From contig CAJTPH010000007.1 of assembly GCA_910578215.1 (NCBI GenBank), positions 48,356 to 112,355 of the forward strand: a DNA stretch of 64,000 nucleotides, read 5' to 3'. Shown piece by piece: positions 1-7,998 of the stretch. Source of the DNA: an uncultured Acetatifactor sp. (GTDB taxonomy: Bacteria > Bacillota > Clostridia > Lachnospirales > Lachnospiraceae). Made by a program: the position numbers and the translations under genes. The number at the start of each line of letters is the position of its first letter. Positions within the stretch are counted from its first letter, which is position 1. The notes below the pieces were generated by a model. It was not told the DNA's origin, did not search any database, and was given only the letters and a program-made list of their open reading frames with translations.

Positions 1-527
1 GTATTGAGGAGCATGATCATGAGGGCAGGGTCATTACCCTGGAGTATGACAGCTTTTATGTGGTGACGGTTTACACACCCAATTCCCAGGATGAGCTGAA
101 AAGGCTGGACTATCGTATGCAGTGGGAGGATGCCTTCCGGGATTATTTAAATAAGCTTGCCGCCGGGAAGGGCGTTATTGTCTGCGGAGACATGAATGTG
201 GCACATAAGGAGATCGACTTGAAAAATCCAAAGACAAACCACAATAACCCCGGCTTTACGGACGCGGAGAGGGGCAGGATGACAGAGCTTTTGAACAGCG
301 GGTTTGTGGATACCTACCGCTATTTTTATCCCGATGTGGAAAATGTCTACAGCTGGTGGTCCTATCGGTTTCAGGCGCGGGCGAAGAATACAGGGTGGCG
401 CATCGATTATTTCCTGGCGTCGGAGGGCCTGAAGGACAGGCTTTCAGGAGCGGCGATCCACACGGATATTATGGGCTCTGACCACTGCCCTGTGGAGCTG
501 ACCATCGATATGCCTGATATAAGGTGA
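1..527 (+). CDS. exoA: Exodeoxyribonuclease III, C-terminal part (5' end outside window)
   Basis: This Mg-dependent AP endonuclease and 3'-5' exonuclease of base-excision repair is open from the first codon of its frame (position 3), so the true start lies upstream of the window. About 174 residues remain of a family length near 250. Visible family motifs are VTVYTPNSQDELKRL, CGDMNVAHKEIDLKNPKTN (catalytic Asp and Asn), the W-R-I-D-Y-F block and the terminal SDHCPVELTI with the catalytic Asp-His pair. A GTG near position 60 is internal and not a start, because the family sequence continues upstream of it. The stop is followed directly by a small downstream gene. Confidence 0.93.
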   Translation, partial: IEEHDHEGRVITLEYDSFYVVTVYTPNSQDELKRLDYRMQWEDAFRDYLNKLAAGKGVIVCGDMNVAHKEIDLKNPKTNHNNPGFTDAERGRMTELLNSGFVDTYRYFYPDVENVYSWWSYRFQARAKNTGWRIDYFLASEGLKDRLSGAAIHTDIMGSDHCPVELTIDMPDIR

Positions 528-583
528 GGCTGTTTCCCGGGATAAGTGAAATATGCAGCCAATGGATTCGTGAGGAATGTGGA

Positions 584-802
584 ATGGATATAGGGTTGTT
601 TGAAAACTATGAAGATGACGGGCAGCTGAGCCTGTTCGGCGCGGAGGAGCCTGTGCCGGAACCGGAGACGGAAGGCGGTACGGACGTCAGGATCAGGAGC
701 TGTTCCAGCTGCGGCAGGCTTTTGCTTGTGAGGGAGGATAACGGCTCATTCTTCGTCTCGGAATGTAATAGCTGCGGCATCATATACCGTCAGAAAAGGT
801 AA
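584..802 (+). CDS. Small zinc-ribbon-like hypothetical protein (72 aa)
   Basis: This short acidic protein begins MDIGLFENYEDDGQLSLFG and ends in two Cys pairs, CSSCG and CNSCG, spaced about 21 residues apart. That spacing fits a one-zinc ribbon. The ATG at 584 is chosen because GAGGAA lies about 8 nt upstream. A GTG at 524 in the same frame would overlap the exoA stop and has no good ribosome-binding site. I do not recognise a named family. The N-terminal acidic tail followed by a zinc ribbon suggests a protein- or nucleic-acid-binding adaptor, but that is inference. It may be co-transcribed with exoA. Confidence 0.6.
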   Translation: MDIGLFENYEDDGQLSLFGAEEPVPEPETEGGTDVRIRSCSSCGRLLLVREDNGSFFVSECNSCGIIYRQKR

Positions 803-844
803 GCCGTCAGCATGGGGTGGTGCCGCATAAAGAAGCCGGCAGTA

Positions 845-1834
845 TCAGACACGGCCGGCCAATGTAAACGGGCGGTACCCGCATGCTTGAAACAGTTCGT
901 TGACAGCCGCCTGATAATCGGCTATTTTGACAGCTTTGCGTATTTTTTTCAGGTACCTTTCTGGGGACTCAAAGCCGCAGCTGAAAAAGGTCCAGAAATC
1001 CTTCATTTTGTGCAGGGTGGGAAGGTCTCCGGACATGATCTCCCGATAGCCCTCCAGAAGCTCGCCGTGAAAGGCGCGGAGAGTGGAGAGGGAATTCTCG
1101 GCGCTGCCGCTTACGGCGCCGGACTTCAGCTGCCCGGGAAGATAAGGATACTGCAAAACGCCCCTGCCGATCATGACGGTATCTACGGAGGGCAGCTCCT
1201 TTAATAACGAGGCAAGGCTTTCTGGCGATACGATATCTCCGTTATAGCAGAGAGGCACAGACAGCTGCTCCTTGGCGCGGCGGAACGCGTCCCTGTGAGG
1301 GCGTCCCGTATAGAACTCCTTCTGCAGGCGTGGGTGAACAATCAGTTCTTCCATGGGATAGCCCGCGTAAAGCTTTAAAAGCTGCTCCCATTCGCCGATA
1401 TCCCTGACGCCGATCCTTGTTTTTATAGAGACTTTTATTGGGCATCTTTCATAGACGGTATCTAAAAATATCTTTAATTCCTCCGGAAATTCAAGGAAAC
1501 CTGCACCGCGTTTTTTGGCGGTTACCGTGCCGGAGGGACAGCCAAGGTTGAGGTTCACGGTGTCATAACCGTAGTCGGCAGCCTGCCCGGCAATTTCCAG
1601 AAATTCGTCGGCGCGGTTGGTGAGGATCTGCGGTACAAGCCTCATGCCGACGTTGTGCTCCGGGAGAAGCTCGTTTCGCTCCCGGCTGCTTAAACTTCTG
1701 TTTGCAATAAAAGGGGTGAAATATTTGTCGATACCGCCAAAATATTTGTGATATGCCCTGCGAAAGACATATGTGGTGAGCCCCTCCATGGGGGCAAGGT
1801 AATATTTCAGCGGATGTGTTGAATCGCAATTCAT
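845..1834 (-). CDS. dus: tRNA-dihydrouridine synthase
   Basis: This flavoenzyme reduces uridine to dihydrouridine in the tRNA D-loop. The 329-residue protein opens YYLAPMEGLTTYVFR, the FMN-binding start of the Dus TIM barrel. It carries the signature LNLGCPSGTVTAKKRGAG, where the Cys is the catalytic acid. KVSIKTRIGV, HPRLQKEFYTGR and NGDIVSPES follow as further FMN and substrate contacts. The start at 1834 has GGAAGG 6 nt upstream. The frame stays open to 1984, but that extension is unlike the family and would touch the Xre gene. The gene converges with the zinc-ribbon gene. An Xre regulator lies 146 nt upstream on the same strand, so co-transcription is possible. Confidence 0.93.
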   Translation of the reverse strand: MNCDSTHPLKYYLAPMEGLTTYVFRRAYHKYFGGIDKYFTPFIANRSLSSRERNELLPEHNVGMRLVPQILTNRADEFLEIAGQAADYGYDTVNLNLGCPSGTVTAKKRGAGFLEFPEELKIFLDTVYERCPIKVSIKTRIGVRDIGEWEQLLKLYAGYPMEELIVHPRLQKEFYTGRPHRDAFRRAKEQLSVPLCYNGDIVSPESLASLLKELPSVDTVMIGRGVLQYPYLPGQLKSGAVSGSAENSLSTLRAFHGELLEGYREIMSGDLPTLHKMKDFWTFFSCGFESPERYLKKIRKAVKIADYQAAVNELFQACGYRPFTLAGRV

Positions 1835-1980
1835 GAAAAACCTTCCGTTTCCTGTCTGGCGTCTGCCGGTTAGATTTATAAGAAGAATGAAATATAATCC
1901 GTGTCTGCTGTAAAAAGGGGGATGCGAAACCATAACAGTATCCGCTTCCCCGTTGCTGCTTCCGGTGATAAAATCGGGAA

Positions 1981-2304
1981 TCACATCCAGAGCTTAATGG
2001 TCTTGATCAGCTTCTTTTTCTGGTTGTCATCAAGCTTGGAGGCAAGCTCCAGAAGCTCGTTATCCAAAGCGTTTTTGCGGTATTCCGGCTCAATTCTTCC
2101 AATCAGGGAGTCCAGGGAAATGTTCATCAGTTTAGCATAATAGATCAGTACGCGAAGGGACATGGCGGTTCTGTTGTTTTCAACGTTGCTGATGTAACCG
2201 GGAGTCACATTCAACGCTTCTGCCACCTCTGCCTGAGTCAGCTTCATCTGAATGCGGAGTTCCTTTACCTGTGCGCCAAGATTGTCAAATTCGATGTTGC
2301 TCAT
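1981..2304 (-). CDS. Xre-family helix-turn-helix regulator
   Basis: A 107-residue DNA-binding protein has one HTH_3 domain at about residues 10-65: LRIQMKLTQAEVAEALNVTP is helix 1-2 and GYISNVENNRT is the recognition helix. A short basic and helical tail, DDNQKKKLIKTIKLW, may mediate dimerisation. The ATG at 2304 is preceded by GGAGG with 7 nt spacing; a TTG two codons upstream is less likely. It is transcribed divergently from recQ across about 136 AT-rich bases. There is no linked phage or toxin gene, so it is probably a chromosomal housekeeping regulator. Its targets cannot be read from the sequence. Confidence 0.85.
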   Translation of the reverse strand: MSNIEFDNLGAQVKELRIQMKLTQAEVAEALNVTPGYISNVENNRTAMSLRVLIYYAKLMNISLDSLIGRIEPEYRKNALDNELLELASKLDDNQKKKLIKTIKLWM

Positions 2305-2370
2305 AATCAATCCTCCGTATAAGTTTAAATAACAGAATAAAAATATATATTAGTATACAATAATTCACAC

Positions 2371-2399
2371 TTGATTTAAATTCCTGATTTCGATATAAT
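2371..2399 (+). promoter_or_regulatory. Sigma-A promoter for recQ
   Basis: TTGATT and a perfect TATAAT are separated by 17 nt. They lie 42 nt before the recQ start codon in AT-rich DNA. Confidence 0.7.
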
Positions 2400-2440
2400 T
2401 ACTTTTTAAAGTATAGAAAGGACGCGGAAAAGGCTTTAAC

Positions 2441-4012
2441 ATGGACAAATTTACGGTTTTAAAAAGATATTTCGGCTACGATTCCTTTCGTGAAGGACAG
2501 GAGCTCTTAATTGACAGCATTTTGAGCGGCAGGGACGTGCTGGGCATCATGCCCACCGGGGCGGGAAAATCGATCTGCTATCAGGTGCCGGCGCTGATGC
2601 TGCCCGGAATTACCCTGGTCATATCTCCGCTTATCTCTCTGATGAAGGATCAGGTTCAGACACTGAACCAGGCGGGCGTACATGCCGCATACATAAACAG
2701 CTCACTGACGGAAAATCAGATAAGCAAGGCGCTGCTGCTTGCGGAGCGGGGGCAGTACAAAATCATCTATGTGGCCCCGGAGCGCCTGGAAACCTATGGC
2801 TTTCAGCATTTTGCCAGCAATGTGGATATCAGCATGGTGGCGGTGGACGAGGCGCACTGTATTTCCCAATGGGGGCAGGATTTCCGCCCCAGCTATCTGA
2901 AAATTGTACAGTTTGTGAAGGGGTTTTCGGACAGGCCGGTGCTTGGCGCTTTTACGGCGACTGCAACCGAGACGGTAAAGGATGATATTCTGAACACGCT
3001 GGAGCTTCAGAGACCGCAGCTTTTAATCACGGGCTATGACAGGAAGAACCTTTTTTTCGGCGTTGAAAAGGTAAAGGAAAAGGATGCGTACCTGCTGCGT
3101 TATGTAAAGGCTCACAGCGGGGAAAGCGGCATTATTTACTGCGCCACGCGAAAAAATGTGGAAAAGGTTTACGGGCTTTTGTGGGAGAATGACATGCCGG
3201 TGACAAAATACCACGCAGGGCTTTCTGCCGATGAGAGAAGGCGGAACCAGGATGATTTTATATACGACAAAAAATCCATCGTTGTGGCTACAAACGCCTT
3301 CGGAATGGGAATTGACAAGTCCAATGTCCGCTATGTGCTGCACTACAATATGCCTCAGAGCATGGAGAATTATTATCAGGAGGCAGGGCGCGCGGGACGC
3401 GACGGGGAGGAGGCGGAGTGCATTCTGCTGTATTCCCCCCAGGATGTGATGATCAACCGCTATCTGATTCAAAACAAGGAGCAGAACACGGAGGATTTCA
3501 CAGAACAGGAGCTGGAGGAGATTCGCAGGCGGGATGAGGAAAGATTGAAGAAAATGACCTTTTACAGCACCACGGGGAAATGCCTGCGCACCTACATTCT
3601 CCGCTATTTCGGGGAATGGAGGACTGAGGATTGCGGCAACTGCTCCTGCTGCGTGTGTAAGGCAGAACCGGAGAGGGTGCCTGCGGAGCCTGTCTTTATT
3701 CCCGGCGTCCAGACGGATCTGGTGGCTACCTACAGCCATAAAAAAGCCCCCAAGGGACGGCCTGCGGACAGCCTGGACAAGCGCCAGAGGGAATGCTTTG
3801 AGACCCTGCGGGCGCTGCGTCTGGAGATCGCCAGGGAGGAGGGCGTGCCTCCTTATGTGGTTTTCTCGGATAAAACGCTTATTGACATGTGCGAAAAAAT
3901 GCCGGATACAAAAGAAAAAATGCTTATGGTGTCCGGTGTGGGGGAGCTGAAATACGAAAGGTACGGCAGCAGGTTTCTTAAGATATTGACGGCAGACCAG
4001 ACGGGGAGCTGA
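2441..4012 (+). CDS. recQ: ATP-dependent DNA helicase RecQ, short form without winged helix
   Basis: This 3'-5' superfamily 2 helicase is used in recombination and replication-fork repair. Walker A is MPTGAGKS (Lys43), the DEAH box is at residues 136-139, the aromatic-rich loop is CISQWGQDFRPSY, and motif VI is YYQEAGRAGRDG. The zinc site is complete (Cys381, 398, 401, 404). An HRDC-like domain follows at about 445-520. Only about 40 residues separate the zinc site from HRDC, where E. coli RecQ has a winged-helix domain of roughly 100 residues. The protein is therefore 523 aa against about 600. A purine-rich AAAAGG precedes the ATG, with a consensus promoter just upstream. Confidence 0.93.
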   Translation: MDKFTVLKRYFGYDSFREGQELLIDSILSGRDVLGIMPTGAGKSICYQVPALMLPGITLVISPLISLMKDQVQTLNQAGVHAAYINSSLTENQISKALLLAERGQYKIIYVAPERLETYGFQHFASNVDISMVAVDEAHCISQWGQDFRPSYLKIVQFVKGFSDRPVLGAFTATATETVKDDILNTLELQRPQLLITGYDRKNLFFGVEKVKEKDAYLLRYVKAHSGESGIIYCATRKNVEKVYGLLWENDMPVTKYHAGLSADERRRNQDDFIYDKKSIVVATNAFGMGIDKSNVRYVLHYNMPQSMENYYQEAGRAGRDGEEAECILLYSPQDVMINRYLIQNKEQNTEDFTEQELEEIRRRDEERLKKMTFYSTTGKCLRTYILRYFGEWRTEDCGNCSCCVCKAEPERVPAEPVFIPGVQTDLVATYSHKKAPKGRPADSLDKRQRECFETLRALRLEIAREEGVPPYVVFSDKTLIDMCEKMPDTKEKMLMVSGVGELKYERYGSRFLKILTADQTGS

Positions 4013-4048
4013 GCAAAATTTTGGAGTGCAAATTGCTGAATAAAAATA

Positions 4049-4077
4049 TTGCATATATATTTGTATTGTGATAGAAT
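4049..4077 (+). promoter_or_regulatory. Sigma-A promoter for the putative 6S RNA
   Basis: TTGCAT and TAGAAT are spaced by 17 nt. The predicted transcription start is near 4084, exactly where the 6S-like RNA begins. No protein gene starts within 300 nt downstream. Confidence 0.55.
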
Positions 4078-4084
4078 AAATACA

Positions 4085-4265
4085 AAGCATATATTCTTTG
4101 GATCTCTGGCAGCCTAAGCTGTTCGCAACCGGGAGTTCTCCTGTATGGCTTCAATGAAATCTGTGCTTTTATTCCACATTATTAATTAGGCATGGATTCC
4201 GGGAAAGCCTTTGGCAGGAGGAAGATGAAATTTATCCCTGCAAACAATGAGCCAAGCCGATGCGT
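4085..4265 (+). ncRNA. ssrS: Putative 6S RNA (RNA polymerase regulator)
   Basis: The segment at 4118-4140 reads GCTGTTCGCAACCGGGAG. This matches the conserved GTTCGcaA-CGGG region of the 5' side of 6S RNA, which mimics an open promoter for sigma-70 holoenzyme. A rod-like fold can be drawn by eye: CTCCTG (about 4137) with CAGGAG (about 4212), GGCTT with AAGCC, and GAAATCTGTGC with GCATGGATTCC around an AT-rich apical loop. A promoter sits directly upstream and no reading frame fits. Length is about 180 nt, usual for the family. The 3' end is uncertain: a GATGC-GTCA-GCATC hairpin at about 4259-4272 may close it. This call rests on remembered consensus and hand folding. Confidence 0.6.
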
Positions 4266-4271
4266 CAGCAT

Positions 4272-4330
4272 CCATTTGGCGAATGCCGCGAGGGTCAAAT
4301 ACCCCGCAGCTTGCTGCGAGGGCTTTGATT
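4272..4330 (+). repeat. Dispersed repeat, copy 1, ending in a terminator-like hairpin
   Basis: The first 29 nt (4272-4300) are identical to 17240-17268. They are followed by a CCCGCAGC/GCTGCGAGGG hairpin and CTTTGATTTTT. Here it may terminate the 6S transcript. The second copy has 50 extra bases between the 29-mer and the hairpin. Confidence 0.7.
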
Positions 4331-4410
4331 TTTGATGTCTGCCGGCATATGTCGGCGCGGCATGTTTGCGGCAGCCGTTTTTCCTTCGGATTCCATGAGA
4401 AGGAGGAGCG

Positions 4411-5367
4411 ATGAAAAAGAAAAAGGGGAAACAGGAAGGGGCACAAGGAAAAAAACAGGCAAGAAAGCAGTACAAGGATACGATTTTCAGAATGCTGTTT
4501 TGCGACAGGGAGCATCTCCTGGAACTGTATAATGCGGTCAGCGGAAGAAACTGCGAAGATCCGGAGCTGCTGGAGATTGTGACATTGGAAAACGCTATTT
4601 ATATGGGAGTCAAAAATGATCTGGCGTTTCTGGTGGATTTTCATCTGTACCTGTATGAACACCAATCTACCGTGAATCTCAATATGCCGTTTCGTTTTCT
4701 GCAATATGTGACTGAAGAATATGGCAGGCTCACCGCGGGAGAAAATATATACGGCAGCCGGCAGGTACTGCTTCCTGCACCGCACTTTGTCGTGTTTTAT
4801 AACGGAAAGAGCCCGTATCCTGAGAGAAGGGTTATGAGGCTTTCTGACGCCTTTCGATTGCAGGATAGCGAGCCGCAGCTGGAGCTTAGGGCTTTAATCT
4901 TGAATATTAACAAGGGATATAATACAGAGCTGAAGAAGCATTGCCGGACACTGGACGAGTATATGCAATATGTGGACAGAGTCAGAGGGTATGCTGCCGC
5001 CATGCCTATGGAAAAGGCAGTTGATCGGGCGGTGGACGAGTGCATTGACGAGGGAATCCTAAAGAATTTTCTTCTGGCAAACAAAGCGGAGGTAAAGCGC
5101 ATGAGCATCTATGAATATGATGAGGAGGCGGCCAGACAGGCCATACGTATAGAGGAATATGCGAGAGGCAGAGCGGAGGGAATTGAAGAAGGAATAGAGA
5201 AAGGAATAGAGAAAGGAATAGAGGTTCTGATTCTTGACAATGTTGAAAATGGCATCAAGAAAGAAGTAATCATTGCAAAGCTGATAAAAAGGTTTGGAAT
5301 AAGCGAGCTTCAAGCAGAGAAGTATTTTGAAAAGTCGAAATTACGTACTTTTCAGGACTGCCTGTAA
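4411..5367 (+). CDS. Rpn/PD-(D/E)XK nuclease-family protein
   Basis: A 318-residue member of the Rpn (recombination-promoting nuclease) / PDDEXK transposase-like family, which promotes RecA-independent DNA transfer in enteric relatives. The nuclease core is visible: KDTIFRMLFCDREHLLELYNA near the N-terminus, then Asp70, Asp76 and Glu83-His84-Gln85 in DLAFLVDFHLYLYEHQST, the usual D...D...E-H-Q pattern. The conserved VFYNGK motif follows. The C-terminus has a charged repeat with a period of four residues (EGIEKGIEKGIE, about 252-268), typical of the family. AAGGAGGAG precedes the ATG. No terminal inverted repeats are seen, so this is a single-gene orphan rather than a complete mobile element. 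Confidence 0.82.
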   Translation: MKKKKGKQEGAQGKKQARKQYKDTIFRMLFCDREHLLELYNAVSGRNCEDPELLEIVTLENAIYMGVKNDLAFLVDFHLYLYEHQSTVNLNMPFRFLQYVTEEYGRLTAGENIYGSRQVLLPAPHFVVFYNGKSPYPERRVMRLSDAFRLQDSEPQLELRALILNINKGYNTELKKHCRTLDEYMQYVDRVRGYAAAMPMEKAVDRAVDECIDEGILKNFLLANKAEVKRMSIYEYDEEAARQAIRIEEYARGRAEGIEEGIEKGIEKGIEVLILDNVENGIKKEVIIAKLIKRFGISELQAEKYFEKSKLRTFQDCL

Positions 5368-5374
5368 TTTTGTA

Positions 5375-5403
5375 TTGACATTGTTTCAACGCGCCACTAT
5401 AAT
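5375..5403 (+). promoter_or_regulatory. Consensus sigma-A promoter of the oxidoreductase operon leader
   Basis: TTGACA and TATAAT match the consensus perfectly, with the optimal 17-nt spacer. The predicted start is near 5410, at the head of a T-box-like leader. Confidence 0.85.
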
Positions 5404-5409
5404 AAAGTG

Positions 5410-5680
5410 TAAGTCGGAATCCAGGCTTTTGGGTTTCCGGGATAAATGCATTGACGGAGACAGTACTATGGCGTGAAAGGTCACAGAGAGCCGCTGAAAG
5501 CTGAGAGGCGGTCCGAGTAAAGCGATGGGAAGATCCCTCCCGAGCAGCGGCACGAAAGCGCGAGCGAATAGATGCCGACGGTTTCCTCCCGTCAAAGGGG
5601 ACGCATATGCTGGTATGTCGTAAATGGGATTGCGAGTGAAGGAATGAGCTTCTGCCGTTTACGGCGGAAGCTTTTTTAAG
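5410..5680 (+). promoter_or_regulatory. T-box-like leader RNA (tRNA-sensing), divergent antiterminator
   Basis: The leader carries T-box stem I features: a GACGGAGA/AGTA start at about 5453, AGAGAGCCGCTG and GCTGAGAGGCGG forming the conserved AG-bulge/GNTGAGA helix at about 5484-5511, AGTAAAG, and a specifier-type loop GGGAAGATCCCTCCCGAGC at 5527-5545. A stem IIA/B-like segment, ACGGTTTCCTCCCGTCAAAGG, lies at about 5578-5598 and an intrinsic terminator follows. The candidate specifier is ATC (5533-5535, Ile) or GAT (5532-5534, Asp), depending on register. The canonical GGGTGGTACCGCG antiterminator is missing; only GGGATTGCGAG is found at about 5626. The leader may be a variant or decaying. 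It points to amino-acid control of the operon downstream. Confidence 0.55.
5647..5677 (+). terminator. Intrinsic terminator in the leader (attenuator)
   Basis: AGCTTCTGCCG and CGGCGGAAGCT form an 11-bp stem around a four-base loop, followed by six T. It lies about 165 nt before the first gene of the operon, so it is probably a regulated attenuator. Confidence 0.8.
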
Positions 5681-5844
5681 TTGTGCCTCCGGATGCGCAT
5701 TTATTCCGCTGACAATGCGTTCAATCAGGAGATGATTCAATCAGGATATTTTTTGTCCGGGATGGGTCAGACTCCATCGAGTTTAAGCAGGGATTGAGGA
5801 AGGGACTCCGTAAGGCTCAGAAAACTAGGAAAGGATGAAGCAGG

Positions 5845-6426
5845 ATGAGACATTTGACAGAAATCAGGTGGCACGGGAGAGGGGGGCAGGGAGCCAAGAC
5901 GGCGGCACTGCTGCTTGCCGACGTGGCATTTCAGGCGGGGAAGCATGTACAGGGATTTCCGGAGTATGGTCCGGAGAGAATGGGAGCGCCTATTACCGCT
6001 TACGACCGTATCAGCGACAATGAAATCCGGGTACACTCCAATATTTATGATCCGGATTTTGTGGCAGTGGTGGATGATACGCTGCTGTACTCCGTGGATG
6101 TGACGGAGGGGTTAAAGCCGGACGGCGGGATTCTGGTCAATACCAGAAAGCCCAAAGAAGAAATACTTCCTCTCTTAAAGGGGTATCCGGGAAGGGTATA
6201 CATAATAGACGCCCATAAGGTAAGCATGGAGACCCTGGGGCAGTATTTTCCCAACACGCCCATGCTTGCGGCGATGGTAAAAATTTCCGAGGTGATGGAT
6301 ATAGATGTGTTTTTGAGAGAGATGGAAAGCTCTCTGCAGCATAAATTTGCAAGAAAGCCGGAGGTTCTGGAGGGTAATCTGAAGGCGCTTAGGCTTGCTC
6401 TGGAGGAGGTAGTACAATGTCAGTAA
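5845..6426 (+). CDS. 2-oxoacid:ferredoxin oxidoreductase, gamma subunit
   Basis: A 193-residue subunit of the CoA-dependent oxidative decarboxylase of 2-oxoacids (pyruvate, 2-oxoisovalerate or similar). The family hallmark RWHGRGGQGAKTAALLLADV binds the CoA/TPP interface. HVQGFPEYGPERMGAPITAY and VDDTLL follow, as in PorG/VorG proteins. It is the first gene after the T-box-like leader and overlaps the delta subunit by 10 nt, which implies translational coupling. The substrate cannot be fixed from sequence. Clostridial pyruvate enzymes are usually a single ~1170-residue fused protein, so a separate four-subunit enzyme favours a branched-chain or other amino-acid-derived oxoacid. Confidence 0.9.
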   Translation: MRHLTEIRWHGRGGQGAKTAALLLADVAFQAGKHVQGFPEYGPERMGAPITAYDRISDNEIRVHSNIYDPDFVAVVDDTLLYSVDVTEGLKPDGGILVNTRKPKEEILPLLKGYPGRVYIIDAHKVSMETLGQYFPNTPMLAAMVKISEVMDIDVFLREMESSLQHKFARKPEVLEGNLKALRLALEEVVQCQ

Positions 6427-6719
6427 AAGCGGAAGACATCAACGAAAAATCAAAATGGCAGGATATGACGGAGGGCTTGCAGATCTATGAGCCTGCCACG
6501 TCCAGGCAGTTTCATACCGGGGAGTGGAGGACACAGACCCCCGTGCTGGACGAGAAAAAGTGCAGGCAGTGCCTGCTGTGTGTGCCTTACTGCCCTGACA
6601 GCTGTATCCCTGTAGAGAATAATAAAAGGCAGGAATTCGATTACGACCACTGCAAGGGCTGCGGCATCTGCGCGAAGGCCTGCCCCTTCGGCGCGATTTC
6701 CATGCAGGAGGGCAAATAG
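6417..6719 (+). CDS. 2-oxoacid:ferredoxin oxidoreductase, delta subunit (2[4Fe-4S])
   Basis: A 100-residue ferredoxin-like subunit that moves electrons from the TPP site to soluble ferredoxin. It has two CxxCxxC...CP clusters: CRQCLLCVPYCPDSC and CKGCGICAKACPF, giving eight Cys ligands for two [4Fe-4S] clusters. The N-terminal 50 residues, with the WRTQTPVLDEKKC approach, are typical of PorD/VorD. The start overlaps the gamma gene; the stop is followed by a 97-nt gap with no obvious terminator before the alpha subunit. Confidence 0.93.
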   Translation: MSVKAEDINEKSKWQDMTEGLQIYEPATSRQFHTGEWRTQTPVLDEKKCRQCLLCVPYCPDSCIPVENNKRQEFDYDHCKGCGICAKACPFGAISMQEGK

Positions 6720-6816
6720 TAAAAAGGAATTAATAAAGGGATTATAAAAAACCGAAACGAAAAAACCAAAATATATAAATCGGAATCACAAAAACAGTCT
6801 TGAATAGGAGAATTTT

Positions 6817-7998
6817 ATGTCGCAGAGAACACGTATGTCCGGCAATGAGGCGGTGGCGTATGCCATCAGGCAGGTAAATCCCGATGTCATGCCGGCGTTT
6901 CCAATCACTCCATCTACGGAGATTCCTCAGTTTGTGGCTTCCATGATCGCAAACGGGGAGATAGATACAGAGTTTATCCCGGTGGAGAGTGAGCACAGCT
7001 CCATGAGCGCCACCATGGGCGCCTCCGCCGCGGGGGTAAGGGCGATCACGGCCACGTCCTCCTGCGGTCTTGCGCTGATGTGGGAGGTGCTGTATGTGGC
7101 GGCGTCCAGCCGCCTGCCCATCGTGATGGCGGTGGTAAACAGAGGTCTGACAGGCCCTTTAAATATCAATGCGGAGCATTCCGATAGCATGGGGGCAAGG
7201 GATTCCGGCTGGATTCAGATCTATGCAGAGAACAATCAGGAGGCATATGACAATTTCCTGCAGGCACACCGCATTGCGGAGCACAGGGATGTGCATCTGC
7301 CGGTTATGATCTGTCAGGACGGGTTTATCACCAGTCATGCCGTAGAAAACATTACCCTGTGGGATGACGAGCCCATCAGGAAGTTTGTTGGCGAGTATCA
7401 GCCGGAGCATTATCTTCTGAAGGAGGATGAAGCCATGGCGGTAGGTCCCTACGCGGTTTCAAGCTATTGCATGGAGGCAAAGAAGGCGCAGGCGGAGGCA
7501 ATGAAGCGCGCGAAGCAGGTCATCCTGGATGTGGCGGAGGAATTTGAGGCTGTCACAGGGCAGCGTTACGGCTTTTTTGAGGAGTATAGGCTGGAGGACG
7601 CCGAATACGCGGTGGTGGCAATCGGCTCCGTGTGCGGAACGGCAAAGGATGCCATCGATTTGCTGCGGGAGAAGGGAATTAAGGCAGGGCTTTTGAAAAT
7701 AAGGGTGTTCCGCCCCTTCCCCGGCGAGGAGATCGTCAGGGCATTAAAACACTGCAGGGCAATCGGCATTATGGACAGGGCGGAGAGCTACAGCGGCTGC
7801 GGCGGTCCGCTGGGCGCGGAGGTAGGCGCCGCGCTGTACAGGGAGAAGGCTGCGGCGGAGACGGTCAACATTATGTACGGTCTGTCCGGGCGGGACGTCA
7901 GGGTTGAGGATATGGAGGACGTATTTGATAAGCTGCAGAAGCTTGCCGCCGGGGAGATAAGCTTCCCTGAGTACGTTTATCTGGGACTGCGCGAATAA
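6817..7998 (+). CDS. 2-oxoacid:ferredoxin oxidoreductase, alpha subunit
   Basis: A 393-residue subunit carrying the transketolase pyrimidine-binding fold and C-terminal domain. Family blocks are SGNEAVAYAIRQVNPDVMPAFP, PITPSTEIPQ, VESEHSSMSATMGASAAGVR (the conserved Glu that activates TPP) and the C-terminal GLLKIRVFRPFPGEE. Together with beta it forms the catalytic site that decarboxylates the 2-oxoacid and passes electrons to ferredoxin. AGGAG lies about 8 nt before the ATG. Length agrees with PorA/VorA proteins. The 97 nt upstream have no hairpin, so I place it in one operon with gamma and delta. Confidence 0.92.
   Translation: MSQRTRMSGNEAVAYAIRQVNPDVMPAFPITPSTEIPQFVASMIANGEIDTEFIPVESEHSSMSATMGASAAGVRAITATSSCGLALMWEVLYVAASSRLPIVMAVVNRGLTGPLNINAEHSDSMGARDSGWIQIYAENNQEAYDNFLQAHRIAEHRDVHLPVMICQDGFITSHAVENITLWDDEPIRKFVGEYQPEHYLLKEDEAMAVGPYAVSSYCMEAKKAQAEAMKRAKQVILDVAEEFEAVTGQRYGFFEEYRLEDAEYAVVAIGSVCGTAKDAIDLLREKGIKAGLLKIRVFRPFPGEEIVRALKHCRAIGIMDRAESYSGCGGPLGAEVGAALYREKAAAETVNIMYGLSGRDVRVEDMEDVFDKLQKLAAGEISFPEYVYLGLRE

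Noticed and set aside
1835..1984. N-terminal extension of the tRNA-dihydrouridine synthase
   Set aside because: It has no family similarity and overlaps the Xre gene end, while a strong ribosome-binding site supports the start at 1834.
4411..5367. Rpn-like gene as a complete insertion sequence
   Set aside because: No terminal inverted repeats or target duplication could be found around it, and the family is often a chromosomal orphan despite its transposase-like name.
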